From NCBI RefSeq assembly GCF_004193775.1, contig NC_041002.1:15743535-15807534 (forward strand): a stretch of 64,000 bases of DNA, given 5' to 3'. The DNA comes from Glycine soja (Eukaryota; Streptophyta; Magnoliopsida; Fabales; Fabaceae). How positions within the stretch are numbered: the first letter of the stretch is position 1; every line of letters starts with the position of its first letter. Shown here piece by piece: positions 33,935-44,847 of the stretch. Made by a program: the position numbers and the translations under genes. A model generated the notes under the pieces. That model made no database searches and was not told where the DNA came from. It saw nothing but the letters and a program-made list of their open reading frames with translations.

Positions 33935-36230
33935 TGTGACATCCTGGAAATTTCTACCCGAAATTTTTGAAAACGATGTATTTTGAATGATTATATATAT
34001 ATGAGTATTATTCAGTGTATATGCCTATATGTTCTTGGTAGAAGTAGGAATAGTGGGGGCAAGATACGCGGGTTAGGCTAATTAAGGAAGAGAAGTCCAT
34101 AACTGGCCCCGACGCTCGGGGTTTTATTCTGAGCATTTTGATATATATATTGATTACTTTTGAAAACTGGCCTCGACGGACGCAGAGAAATGCGAGGAAC
34201 TAGAACCAGAGAAACGGCACGCAAACCGAGGCAGGATTCTAGCGTTTCAAAGGTCAGGTTTTTCCCACTGTTTGTGGCTGAGTATGAGTCACAATCAAAA
34301 GAGAAAGTGGGCCCTTCTTGCTCCACTCAAATGGAGACATGTGGCATAGTTTATAATAAAATAATAGGAAAAGAGAAAAACCTTTTTTTAAAAAAAAAAC
34401 CAAAAGCTGTTCTCTCTCCTCACTCAGCAAAATAGAAAATTCAGAAGCTCTCCCTCTCTCTCATGCAGCCTTCTTCTTCTTTTCTTCCTCCACCATTGTT
34501 GCCCAACAAAGCTTCAACCTTTGGCCATCATTTCTGCTCCAAATCGCGAAAGGAGGGCATTTTCGGGGTCGTGAAGTGCGTGTCTACGAGTGGGACTTCG
34601 AAATTTCAAGTTTGGGTGGACTTCTTTCTCCTTTGATTTTCGTGGGTATGGGGTTTTGGGAGATATGATGGGTAGTTTTGTTAGTTTTCTGCTTCGTGAT
34701 AGTTATTTGTGAAGACTCTTGTTGAAAGCATGTTGAACTTGCCATGTTTGGATGAGTTAGACATACCCATTCTGTTTTAGGGTTTTTGTGATGATGCTTG
34801 TGATGTTTATATGCTGAAATTGCTTATGGAAACTGTTAGAGATGAAGGGTAGAGTTAACCTAGGTTTAGAAAGTGAGAATGTGGTGTTATGAGTGGAAAA
34901 AGAGTGAGGCTTTGAGAGTTGGAAGGTTAAATCTGGATTCTGTGGTAAATGGAGGTTAAAGTGAGTTAATCCTAGCCTGAAATGTCATTTAGGACTTATG
35001 AGAAAGCTTGGACTGTGCTAGAGAGAAAAACAAATGACCAAAGTGAACCAAGAGCCATTTCTAGGGCAAAATTGGGTGTTGAGGAGTCAAATTTTGATTC
35101 GGTGGAATTTTAGGTGTAAATCCAGTTTGAGCAAGTTTAGATTGATGTTATGGACTTGTGTGAGATGAGGGTTTGCTTCAAATTTACCTCATTCTAAATT
35201 TCACTTCTCAAACCTAGAAAATCCATTGAATTGAGGGGTATGAGACACCTAGATTCTGTGTTGTTGTGTTTTGAAGCTTGACTTTGGTTTAGACATGATT
35301 GATACATGATTTGGGACTTGTAGGATTTGGTTTGGGCAAGATTGGATGAGAGGAAGGGTGATTTTCGAAATCTGCACTTATGCAGAATTTTGCTGTCAAA
35401 ATAGGTGCAGCAGGATTTTGGCTTTGTGCAGAAAAATGCTTGTGTGTGGTTGGCTGTGGAAAGAGTAGTGCAGAATGAGTTCTGGATGTTTACTAGTAGA
35501 TCCCAACGGTCAAAATGTAGGCTTATGTACTATAGACTTCCAGTAAAATTTTGGAGTCGATCCAACGGTTAACGAATTGGATCGAAGGAATTGTTACTGG
35601 GGTCTTTAAGTGAGAAAAGCTGTGATTTTGGTTGGTGTTTTGGGCAGAGTTTTCTGCCTTTGCCCTGTTTTCTTGGCTGTGGTAATTTGTGCTGTTTGAA
35701 TGTTGATTTACTTTGATGTTGGGGAAGCTTGGGAGGATTGATGGGGACCCGGTGTTGAGAGAAACGAGGTTATGGGCTACGTGGGAGTACGTGAGCTCAG
35801 TTGGAGGTGGGCAACAGGGGATGGTGGGTTTATGCGCGCTTTGTGGATGTGGAAAACTTGTTGTGCACCATCGCCCGACTGCCACCTAGTACCACATGTG
35901 ATGGGTACCCCATAATCCTACAAGCTTGAGATGAGGAAGTATAGAGGGGTGAAACTTCCTGCTTTTATTCGTTGACCACAGAGTGGTACCTGGAGATATG
36001 TCGCGGGGGTCAGGAGACCTTGGGGACGTCAGGTGGGGTGCTATTGCCCAAAACCAAGCTTGACCAATCCCGACCCAACCCGGGCATAGTCGGTCAGTGA
36101 GAACCTGTGATGTACCTAAACAGGCGAGCTCCTGGCAGTCAACAGATAAAAGGAATAAAGATCACAAAGCAAGGAGGCTTGTGGTGGCTGGCCAGCTGTG
36201 AAACGTGATTGATATATGGGATATGGACTC

Positions 36231-36630
36231 TGGTAATCGATTACCAAGGGTGGGTAATCGATTACAAGGCTTAAAAATGAAGACATGAGGCTAAGATGGT
36301 CTTTGGTAATCGATTACCAAGGGGTGTAATCGATTACCAGGCTTGAAAACGAGGTCAGGAAGCCATGAGGGCTTCTGGTAATCGATTACCAAGGGGGTGT
36401 AATCGATTACCAGGCTTAGAAAGGGGACTGGAACATTGTGGAGGCCTTTGGTAATCGATTACCAGCCTGTGTAATCGATAACACAGAGGGATGGGTCACT
36501 GGTAATCGATTACCAGGTATGTGTAATCGATTACACAGTGCATTTTTGTAGATTTCATGTTCTGAGGCTGTGTAATTCGAGTTTAGCCTCTGGTAATCGA
36601 TTACCAAGTCTGTGTAATCGATTACCAGAG
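36231..36630. repeat. TGGTAATCGATTACCA palindrome cluster
   Basis: Six pairs, twelve sites, of the 16-bp palindrome or a shortened form (TGTAATCGATTAC), with pairs roughly 55-90 bp apart. The members of each pair are separated by only 5-9 bp. Sequence between pairs is not conserved. Confidence 0.9.
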
Positions 36631-36748
36631 ATGGAAAGCCTTAAGATACCCCTTTTAATTGCATGTAGTGGTTATGAGACGCATTGTGTTGCGGCGTAGT
36701 TAGATTCTTGTGAAAGAGTCTACCCCTTTCTTTTCCTTCTTGTAGATC

Positions 36749-37183
36749 GTGATGGCGGCACAGCTAATCCATGATCGAGTGGAGATGGAGTGCCTAGAGG
36801 GTGTTTCGGAGACCCTCGAAGGCAACACGAGGTGCCGATTTTGGGGCACCATTCGATTCACGGCTACTTCTTTGGTGCATCCAGATGAACCTGCACGGAC
36901 GCTTCAGCGCACGGTGGAGTGGATACTACCCACACCTACACCATATCGTCTAGTGGAGCCCGTCCAAGTGATCAAGGTAACATCATCCGAGGAAGACCCT
37001 GAGGAGGATCCCAAGGAGCTACCTCCTGAGCCTGCTGTGGATGCTCTTGACTTTCTAGATGGTGATGAGGACCCACTCCCTGAGGTGGATTCTCTCGAGG
37101 AAGTCATGTCGGCATCTGAGGCAGACTCTACGGAGGATAGTGGCCCGAGAGAGATGGCGACCAGTGGAGGCTCTTCATCATAG
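36749..37183 (+). CDS. Acidic open frame inside the Tekay LTR, unknown function
   Basis: A 144-codon frame starting MMAAQLIHDRVEMECLEGV, inside U3/R or U5 of the 5' LTR. The first half contains TRCRFWGTIRFTA and looks folded. The second half is strongly acidic (EEDPEEDPKELPPEPAVDAL) with a Ser/Gly-rich end (TSGGSSS). I do not recognise a domain. No signal peptide or membrane segment is evident. The frame is absent from the 3' LTR here because that LTR is truncated. It could be a translated LTR product, a captured fragment or chance, and its unbroken length against four stops in gag-pol is a mild point for recent constraint or youth. Confidence 0.4.
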   Translation: MMAAQLIHDRVEMECLEGVSETLEGNTRCRFWGTIRFTATSLVHPDEPARTLQRTVEWILPTPTPYRLVEPVQVIKVTSSEEDPEEDPKELPPEPAVDALDFLDGDEDPLPEVDSLEEVMSASEADSTEDSGPREMATSGGSSS

Positions 37184-37764
37184 TGGACAGTTCCATGGAC
37201 TAGTTTTATATACTTTTTGAGGGTGGGTGTATCTAGGACTGACTGTTAGGTTTACTCTTTTGTTTTTGTATGGTAGACCTGATGTATAGGAATTTGATGA
37301 TTGTATACATGTCGCTGAAGCCACCACTGTGGACACCTTTGCTCTGGATGACACTATATATTTTGTAAAACTCCCATATTTTGGACAGCTTTAAATGATG
37401 AATGCTTTTATGATCGATCTTGTTATTTGAAAAGAAAGCATTAGCAAATTTATTTGTAAAAAAGTTTATCGACCGTATTTTATTCTTTTATTTTCACGTG
37501 ACGACCTAAAGTAATGGCTGGTACATTCTTCCTTTTGAAACAGCAAAATAGTTTATAGATTATGAGCGGTAAGAAAGAAATGACTCCGAATAGAGTTGTG
37601 AACTGGCCATTCAGGACTCTATAGTGAGGATTTTCCTTCTAAACCTAGTTATGGTGGAAAAGAGAAAGAAATGAAAAAGAAAAAGAAAAAAAAATTTACC
37701 ATGGTTTTTGTTATTTAAATTATTACTATTAAACCAGTCATTAATTTAGGGACGCCGCAATTGG

Positions 37765-37776
37765 TGGTATCAGAGC
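37765..37776 (+). promoter_or_regulatory. Primer binding site of the Tekay element
   Basis: TGGTATCAGAGC, complementary to the 3' end of plant initiator-methionine tRNA, five bases after the LTR terminus. Confidence 0.9.
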
Positions 37777-38051
37777 AAAAGTTGGATTCTAGTGAACCTG
37801 TTTATGGTCTTGCTGTGTGAATGCTGTGTATCTCTGAAACTTGGGAGTAGGTTTCGGGGAGTGACGTTAAGTCACACTTTGTGTGTATTTCTGCCTTTTT
37901 GCTTTGAGCATGGATGTGTGACTAATTCATAGGGTTGTTGTGTGTATAAGTATGTATAAAGAGAAGGATGTTGTTATAACTGTCATAGCCTGTGTGGTAC
38001 ACTCTCTCGTTAGGATTTCTTGGGTACTAATAGCTTCCCTACAGGTTAGGT

Positions 38052-38468
38052 ATGGCAGGACGTGGTAGGGATCAGAACCGTGATGTCCTCGACCGCATCA
38101 CAGCTGTGTTAGAAACTCTAGTGCAGGAACGTGATGTGGAGCCGGCGGAGTATCGGGGACTCATGGCTTTCCGTAAGAACCACCCGCCAAAGTTCAGTGG
38201 AGACTATGATCCGGAAGGTGCTAGGTTGTGGTTAGTTGAGACGGAAAAGATTTTCGAGGCGATGGGTTTCCTTGAGGAGCATAAGGTTCTTTATGCGACA
38301 TTTATGCTCCAAGGGGAGGCCGAGAATTGGTGGAAGTTCGTGAAGCCTTCATTTGTTGCACCTGGAGGCGTGATTCCTTGGAATGCCTTCAAGGACAAGT
38401 TCCTGGAGAATTACTTCCTGCGAGATCTCAGGAAGCGGAAGGCGAGGGAATTTTTGGACTTGAAGTAG
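38052..38468 (+). pseudogene. gag: Tekay gag, N-terminal part, ended by a TAG stop
   Basis: ATG at 38,052 gives MAGRGRDQNRDVLDRITAVL and then the retrotransposon gag region: FRKNHPPKFSGDYDPEGARL (about residues 38-57), WLVETEKIFEAMGF and LQGEAENWWKFVKP. The frame ends at TAG 38,466-38,468 after FLDLK and continues in the same frame with GNMSVGEY, so a single base separates this from an open frame. Gag would form the virus-like particle. Chosen start: first ATG, 275 bp after the primer site. Confidence 0.9.
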
Positions 38469-40955
38469 GGAAACATGTCGGTTGGGGAGTACACGGCTAA
38501 GTTTAATGAGCTTCTGCAGTATTGGCCTCAATACCAAGATGCTCGGAATGAGGAAGATTTATGTGCTCAGTTTGAGAATGGGCTTCGGTTGGAGATCGAA
38601 CAAGCGGTTAGTTATATGCAGATCACGGATTTTAATCAGCTAGTGGCAAAGTGCAGGATTTTTGAAGATAAGATGAAGGAGAGGCAAGCTGGAGGCGTTG
38701 GAGGACCACAGAGAAACCATCCTTTTAGAGAAAATGGTAACAAGAGGATGAAGTCGTATGCTAGCAACAAGGGGAAACAACCTATGGCTACCTCCAGCAT
38801 GAGCCAGTCAAGGGGGACTGGGGTACAGTGCTTTCAGTGTGGAGGACCACATCTTAAGAGGAATTGCCCACAGCTCCAGCAGACACAGGAGAACCGTTGT
38901 TATGTGTGTGGCAAGGTGGGCCATTATGCTAGAGAATGTAGGGTGACCGGGAGACCAACGGTAACTGCCAATTCCAACACCGTCAATCGTGGACCCACTA
39001 ATTCCACAAGGAGCGGTAATGTTAGCAACAACAACACTAGTGGTGGAAGACCAAAAGTACCCTCCCGGGTATTTGCTATGAGTGGTTCAGAAGCAGCTGC
39101 CTCCGATGATTTGATACGGGGTAAGTGTTTGATTGCTGATAAACTACTAGATGTACTTTATGATTCAGGTGCCACGCATTCTTTCATATCTCATGCATGT
39201 GTGGAGAGGTTTGGGTTATGTGCGACGGAGTTACCATATGATATGGTGGTGTCTACTCCGACGAGCGAGCCTATAACCACCTCTCGGGTGTGTTTGAAGT
39301 GTCCTATAATTATTGAGGGTCGATCTTTTATGGCGGACTTGATTTGCCTACCTTTAGCTCACCTAGATGTGATCTTGGGGATGGATTGGTTATCTACTAA
39401 CCATATCTTTCTAGACTGCAAGGAGAAGATGCTAGTGTTTGGTGGAGATGTAGTTCCAAGTGAATCTTTGAAAGGGGATGCGGCCAATGAAGGAACGGGG
39501 GATGTTCGAACTTACATGGTGTTGTTCTCTATGTATGCGGAAGAGGACGCTGAAGTTAGTAGTATACCAGTGGTGGCAGAATTTCCAGAAGTTTTTCCTG
39601 ACGACATTTGTGAATTGCCACCTGAGAGAGAAGTGGAATTCATTATTGACTTGGTGCCTGGGGCGAATCCAGTGTCGATCGCGCCTTATAGAATGTCTCC
39701 GGTAGAACTAGCAGAGGTGAAGGCACAAGTGCAGGATCTTTTGAGCAAACAATTTGTTCGTCCAAGCGCATCACCGTGGGGAGCACCGGTCTTGTTGGTT
39801 AAAAAGAAGGATGGAAGTATGAGGATGTGTGTAGACTATCGGCAGTTAAACAAGGTCACTATCAAGAACAAATATCCTCTACCAAGGATAGATGATTTGA
39901 TTGACCAATTGAGGGGAGCGACGGTATTTTCAAAGATAGATTTGCGATCGGGGTATCATCAAATCCGAGTTAAGAAGGAAGATATCCCAAAGACTGCGTT
40001 TCGGACTCGGTATGGGCACTATGAGTATTTAGTCATGCCATTTGGAGTGACTAATGCTCCGGCTATTTTCATGGACTATATGAACTGTATATTCCGTGAT
40101 TACTTGGATCAATTCGTGGTTGTGTTTATTGATGATATCCTAGTGTATTCGAGGAATAAGGAGGAGCATGAGAAGCACTTGAGGATTGTGTTGCATATCC
40201 TGAGGGATAGGAAGTTGTTCGCCAAATTGTCGAAATGTGAATTTTGGTTGGAGAAAGTCCAGTTCTTGGGGCACGTGATTTCTAAGGACGGGGTTGCGCT
40301 GGATCCGAACAAGGTGGAGTCGGTTATGGAGTGGCAACAACCGACAACTCCAACGGAGGTTCGAAGATTCTTGGGGTTAGCACGCTATTATAGAAAATTC
40401 ATTGAGGGATTTTCTAAATTGGCATTGCCCCTAACTAAGTTGACTCGTAAGAATGAGAAGTTTGTCTGGAATGAGAAGTGTGATCAAAGTTTCCAAGAGT
40501 TGAAGAGGCGGTTGACGACAACTCCAGTGTTAATTTTGCCCGACCCTAAGAGGACATTTGAAGTGTATTGCGATGCAAGCGGGCAAGGCTTGGGGTGTGT
40601 GTTGATGCAAGAGGGAAGAGTAGTGGCTTATGCTTCACGTCAATTACGTCCTCATGAAGTTAACTATCCGACCCATGACTTGGAACTAGCAGCGGTGGTC
40701 TTTGCCTTAAAGATTTGGAGGCATTATTTGTACGGTACTCGCTTTGAAGTTTTCAGTGATCACAAGAGTCTCAAATACTTGTTCGATCAGAAGGAACTCA
40801 ATATGAGACAACGAAGATGGATGGAGTTCCTCAAGGATTATGATTTTGGACTTTCCTACCATCCAGGAAAGGCTAATGTAGTAGCCGATGCGCTAAGCCG
40901 GAAATCCTTACATGTTGCGACTATGATGAGTTTGGAGCAGAGATTGATAGAGTAG
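38469..40955 (+). pseudogene. pol: Tekay gag C-terminus, protease, RT and RNase H
   Basis: The open part runs 826 codons from the ATG at 38,475. In order: rest of the capsid region; two CCHC knuckles ([13 protein letters not shown] about residue 119, [14 protein letters not shown] about 142); aspartic protease with [11 protein letters not shown] (about 227-237); reverse transcriptase with [19 protein letters not shown] and the catalytic FIDDILVYS (about 550-558); RNase H with [13 protein letters not shown] (about 697) and [20 protein letters not shown]. All key catalytic residues expected for these domains are seen. It ends at TAG 40,953-40,955 in a region where the frame continues with FRDLNLAIEM. 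Confidence 0.93.
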
Positions 40956-42278
40956 TTCCGAGATCTGAATCTAGCAATCGAGATGTGACCCAAGAGCTTA
41001 TTTGTGGGAGCGTTACAGATTACCAATGAATTCGTAGATCACATACGCGAAGCTCAAGAGGATGACCCGTTTTTGCAAGGCAAGGTGTTAGATGTAATGG
41101 GGGATAAGGATGTGGAGTTTGAGAAGGACACAACTGGGTTAATTAGATTCAAGGGGAGGATATGTGTGCCATCTTTAGATGATTTGAGAGTTAAGATCTT
41201 GGAAGAAGCGCATAAAAGTCGTCTTAGTTTCCATCCAGGAATGACTAAGATGTACCAAGATTTGAAGAGAAGTTTTTGGTGGCATGGCATGAAGAAAGAT
41301 GTAGCTGAATATGTAGCAAGATGTTTGACATGTCAAAAGGCTAAGGTTGAGCACCAGCGACCATCGGGAGAATTGAAGCCATTGGAAATCCCGGAATGGA
41401 AATGGGAGAGCATATCTATGGATTTTGTATCTAGTTTACCTAAGACTAGTCGTGGACATGATGCTGTGTGGGTCATAGTAGATCGACTCACCAAATCTGC
41501 TCATTTTATTCCGGTGAATATGAAGTATAGAATGGAGAAGCTAGTGGAGTTGTACATCAAGAAAGTAGTAAGGTTGCATGGAATTCCTTCTAGTATTGTA
41601 TCTGACAGGGATCCGAGGTTCACTTCGCGATTTTGGACAAGTCTACATGAAGCCTTGGGGACAAAGCTAAAGCTTAGTTCAGCTTATCATCCTCAAACAG
41701 ATGGTCAGAATGAACGAACCATTCAGACTCTAGAGGATCTACTTCGGGCGTGTATTATAGAGCAACAAGGTAGCTGGATGGATTGTTTGTCGTTGATTGA
41801 GTTTACTTACAACAATAGCTACCAAGCCAGTATTGGTATGGCTCCTTTTGAAGCTCTATATGGACGAAAGTGCAAAACTCCTATTTGTTGGTACAATGAT
41901 GGAGAAGCAGTACTTCTTGGACCTGAAATGCTACAACAGATTAACGAACAAGTGAAATTGATTCGAGAGAAGATAAAAGCATCTCAGGATAGGCAGAAGA
42001 GCTATTATGATAGAAGGAGGAAGCCACTAGATTTTCAGGAAGGAGAGCATGTGTTTTTGAAGGTTTCTCCCGTAACCGGAGTCGGAAGAGCTCTCAAGGC
42101 TAGGAAGTTGACACCCAAGTATCTAGGTCCGTATCAGATCTTGAAGAAGATTGGGCCTGTAGCTTATCATATCGCCTTACCTCCGAGTTTATCGAATTTG
42201 CATCCTGTGTTTCATGTCTCTCAACTGAGACGGTACAACCCAGATCCATCACATATACTTGCAGTGGACGAGGTATAG
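40956..42278 (+). pseudogene. pol: Tekay integrase
   Basis: In frame with the preceding segment after two stops (40,953 and TGA 40,986-40,988). It contains the HHCC zinc domain (HPGMTKMYQDLKRSFWWHGM with CLTCQKAK), the DDE core (SMDFVSSLPKT; IVSDRDPRFTSRFW; YHPQTDGQNERTIQTLEDLL), the GPY/F-type C-terminal region (KLTPKYLGPYQILKKIGPVA) and HPVFHVSQLRRY. It would insert the cDNA into chromosomal DNA. It ends at TAG 42,276-42,278, from which the chromodomain continues in frame. The open part could start at GTG 41,004 but is unlikely to be made separately. Confidence 0.92.
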
Positions 42279-42458
42279 GTGAAGGATAACCTCACCTATA
42301 AAGCACAACCTCAGAGGATCACTGACCGAAGAATGAAGTCGTTGAGAGGAACGGAGATCGCGTTCGTGAAGGTGCAGTGGGGAGCTGATGAGGGTGATTC
42401 TACATGGGAATTGGAGGATAAGATGAGAGAATTGTACCCAAGTTTGTTCATAGAGTAG
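42279..42458 (+). pseudogene. Chromodomain at the C-terminus of Tekay integrase
   Basis: In frame after the TAG at 42,276: RRMKSLRGTEIAFVKVQWG, then DSTWELEDKMRELYPSLF and a stop at 42,456-42,458. The VKVQWG...STWELE pattern is that of a chromodomain. In chromoviruses it is believed to guide integration towards heterochromatin, which fits the repeat-rich location. Confidence 0.85.
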
Positions 42459-42481
42459 TTAATTTCGGGGACGAAATTCCT

Positions 42482-42497
42482 AAAAGGGTGGGAGTAT
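42482..42497 (+). promoter_or_regulatory. Polypurine tract of the Tekay element
   Basis: AAAAGGGTGGGAGTAT directly before the 3' LTR start TGTGACATCC. Confidence 0.85.
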
Positions 42498-44847
42498 TGT
42501 GACATCCTGGAAATTTCTACCCGGAATTTTTGAAAACGATGTATTTTGAATGATTATATATATATGAGTATTATTCAGTGTATATGCCTATATGTTCTTG
42601 GTAGAAGTAGAAATAGTGGGGGCAAGATACGCGGGTTAGGCTAATTAAGGAAGAGAAGTCCATAACTGGAAGGTTATGGGTTAATTCTTAATTAATTAGT
42701 CTAAAAATCATCGTTTTGCGTGCGACTTAAAATTTAACGAAACCAACCTCTGAACCACGCTCGGGGTTTTATTCTGAGCGTTTTGATATATATATTGATT
42801 ACTTTCGAAAACTGGCCCCGACGGACGCAGAGAAATGCGAGGAACTAGAACCAGAGAAACGGCACGCAAACCGAGGCAGGATTCTAGCATTTCAAAGGTC
42901 AGGTTTTTCCCACTGTTTGTGGCTGAGTATGAGTCACAATCAAAAGAGAAAGTGGGCCCTTCTTGCTCCACTCAAATGGAGACATGTGGCATAGTTTATA
43001 ATAAAATAATAGGAAAAGAGAAAAACCTTTTTAAAAAAAAAAAAAACCAAAAGTTGTTCTCTCTCCTCACTCAGCAAAACAGAAAATTCAGAAGCTCTCC
43101 CTCTCTCTCACGCAGCCTTCTTCTTCTTTTCTTCCTCCACCATTGTTGCCCAACAAAGCTTCAACCTTTGGCCATCATTTCTGCTCCAAATCGCGAAAGG
43201 AGGGCATTTTCGGGGTCGTGAAGTGCGTGTCTACGAGTGGGACTTCGAAATTTCAGGTTTGGGTGGACTTCTTTCTCCTTTGATTTTCGTGGGTATGGGG
43301 TTTTGGGAGATATGATGGGTAGTTTTGTTAGTTTTCTGCTTCATGATAGTTATTTGTGAAGACTCTTGTTGAAAGCATGTTGAACTTGCCATGTTTGGAT
43401 GAGTTAGACATACCCATTCTGTTTTAGGGTATTTGTGATGATGCTTGTGATGTTTATATGCTGAAATTGCTTACGGAAACTGTTAGAGATGAAGGGTAGA
43501 GTTAACCTAGGGTTAGAAAGTGAGAATGTGGTGTTATGAGTGGAAAAAGAGTGAGGCTTTGAGAGTTGGAAGGTTAAATCTGGATTCTGTGGTAAATGGA
43601 GGTTAAAGTGAGTTAATCCTAGCTTGAAATGTCATTTAGGACTTATGAGAAAGCTTGGACTGTGCTAGAGAGAAAAACAAATGACCAAAGTGAACCAAGA
43701 GCCATTTCTAGGGCAAAATTGGGTGTTGAGGAGTCAAATTTTGATTCGGTGGAATTTTAGGTGTAAATCCAGTTTGAGCAAGTTTAGATTGATGTTATGG
43801 ACTTGTGTGAGGTGAGGGTTTGCTTCAAATTTACCTCATTCTAAATTTCACTTCTCAAACCTAGAAAATCCATTGAATTGAGGGGTATGGGACACCTAGA
43901 TTCTGTGTTGCTTTGTTTTGAAGCTTGACCTTGGTTTAGACATGATTGATACATGATTTGGGACTTGTAGGATTTGATTTGGGCAAGATTGGATGAGAGG
44001 AAGGGTGATTTTCGAAATCTGCACTTATGCAGAATTTTGCTGTCAAAATAGGTGCAGCAGGATTTTGGCTTTGTGCAGAAAAATGCTTGTGTGTGGTTGG
44101 CTGTGGAAAGAGTAGTGCAGAATGAGTTCTGGATGTTTGCTAGTAGATCCCAACGGTCAAAATGTAGGCTTATGTACTATAGACTTCCAGTAAAATTTTG
44201 GAGTCGATCCAACGGTTAACGAATTGGATCGAAGGAATTGTTACTGGGGTCTTTAAGTGAGAAAAGCTGTGATTTTGGTTGGTGTTTTGGGCAGAGTTTT
44301 CTGCCTTTGCCCTGTTTTCTTGGCTGTGGTAATTTGTGCTGTTTGAATGTTGATTTACTTTGATGTTGGGGAAGCTTGGGAGGATTGATGGGGACCCGGT
44401 GTTGAGAGAAACGAGGTTATGGGCTACGTGGGAGTACGTGAGCTCAGTTGGAGGTGGGCAACAGGGGATGGTGGGTTTATGCGCGCTTTGTGGATGTGGA
44501 AAACTTGTTGTGCACCATCGCTCGACCGCCACCTAGTACCACATGTGATGGGTACCCCATAATCCTACAAGCTTGAGATGAGGAAGTATAGAAGGGTGAA
44601 ACTTCCTGCTTTTATTCGTTGACCACAGAGTGGTACCTAGAGATATGTCGCGGGGGTCAGGAGACCTTGGGGACGTCAGGTGGGGTGCTATTGCCCAAAA
44701 CCAAGCTTGACCAATCCCGACCCAACCCGGGCATAGTCGGTCAGTGAGAACCTGTGATGTACCTAAACAGGCGAGCTCCTGGCAGTCAACAGATAAAAGG
44801 AATAAAGACCACAAAGCAAGGAGGCTTGTGGTGGCTGGCCAGCTGTG
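42498..44847 (+). repeat. 3' LTR of the Tekay element, truncated
   Basis: Matches the 5' LTR from its first base to CCAGCTGTGAAA, then changes abruptly to unrelated AT-rich sequence. It keeps ~82 bp that the 5' LTR has lost. The break corresponds to 5' LTR position ~36,201, about 30 bp before the palindrome cluster. Confidence 0.88.

Larger units (their letters stand above)
33935..37759 (+). repeat. 5' LTR of the Tekay element (3.8 kb)
   Basis: Begins TGTGACATCCTGG and ends GACGCCGCA before the primer site. The first 2.27 kb match the 3' LTR, apart from a net loss of 82 bp at about 34,107-34,112, filled by CCCCGA, a short sequence also present at the nearby ACTGGCC(C/T)CGACGG. The last ~1.56 kb have no partner in this window. 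They include the TGGTAATCGATTACCA cluster and an acidic open frame. Confidence 0.85.
33935..44847 (+). mobile_element. Tekay/Del-type Ty3/gypsy chromovirus, nearly complete
   Basis: 5' LTR (33,935-37,759), tRNA-Met primer site, gag with two zinc knuckles, protease, reverse transcriptase, RNase H, integrase, chromodomain, purine tract and a 3' LTR that stops at 44,847. Domain order PR-RT-RH-IN and the terminal chromodomain place it with chromoviruses, and sequence style suggests Tekay. About 25 differences by eye over the ~2.25 kb of shared LTR suggest an insertion under about half a million years ago at 1.3e-8 per site per year. Four stops break the reading frame. The 3' end of the element, with its target duplication, is deleted. 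Confidence 0.92.

Noticed and set aside
35523..35885. Minus-strand frame in the Tekay LTR repeated at 44,170-44,532
   Set aside because: It is repeated only because the LTR is repeated; no domain or start context supports a gene.
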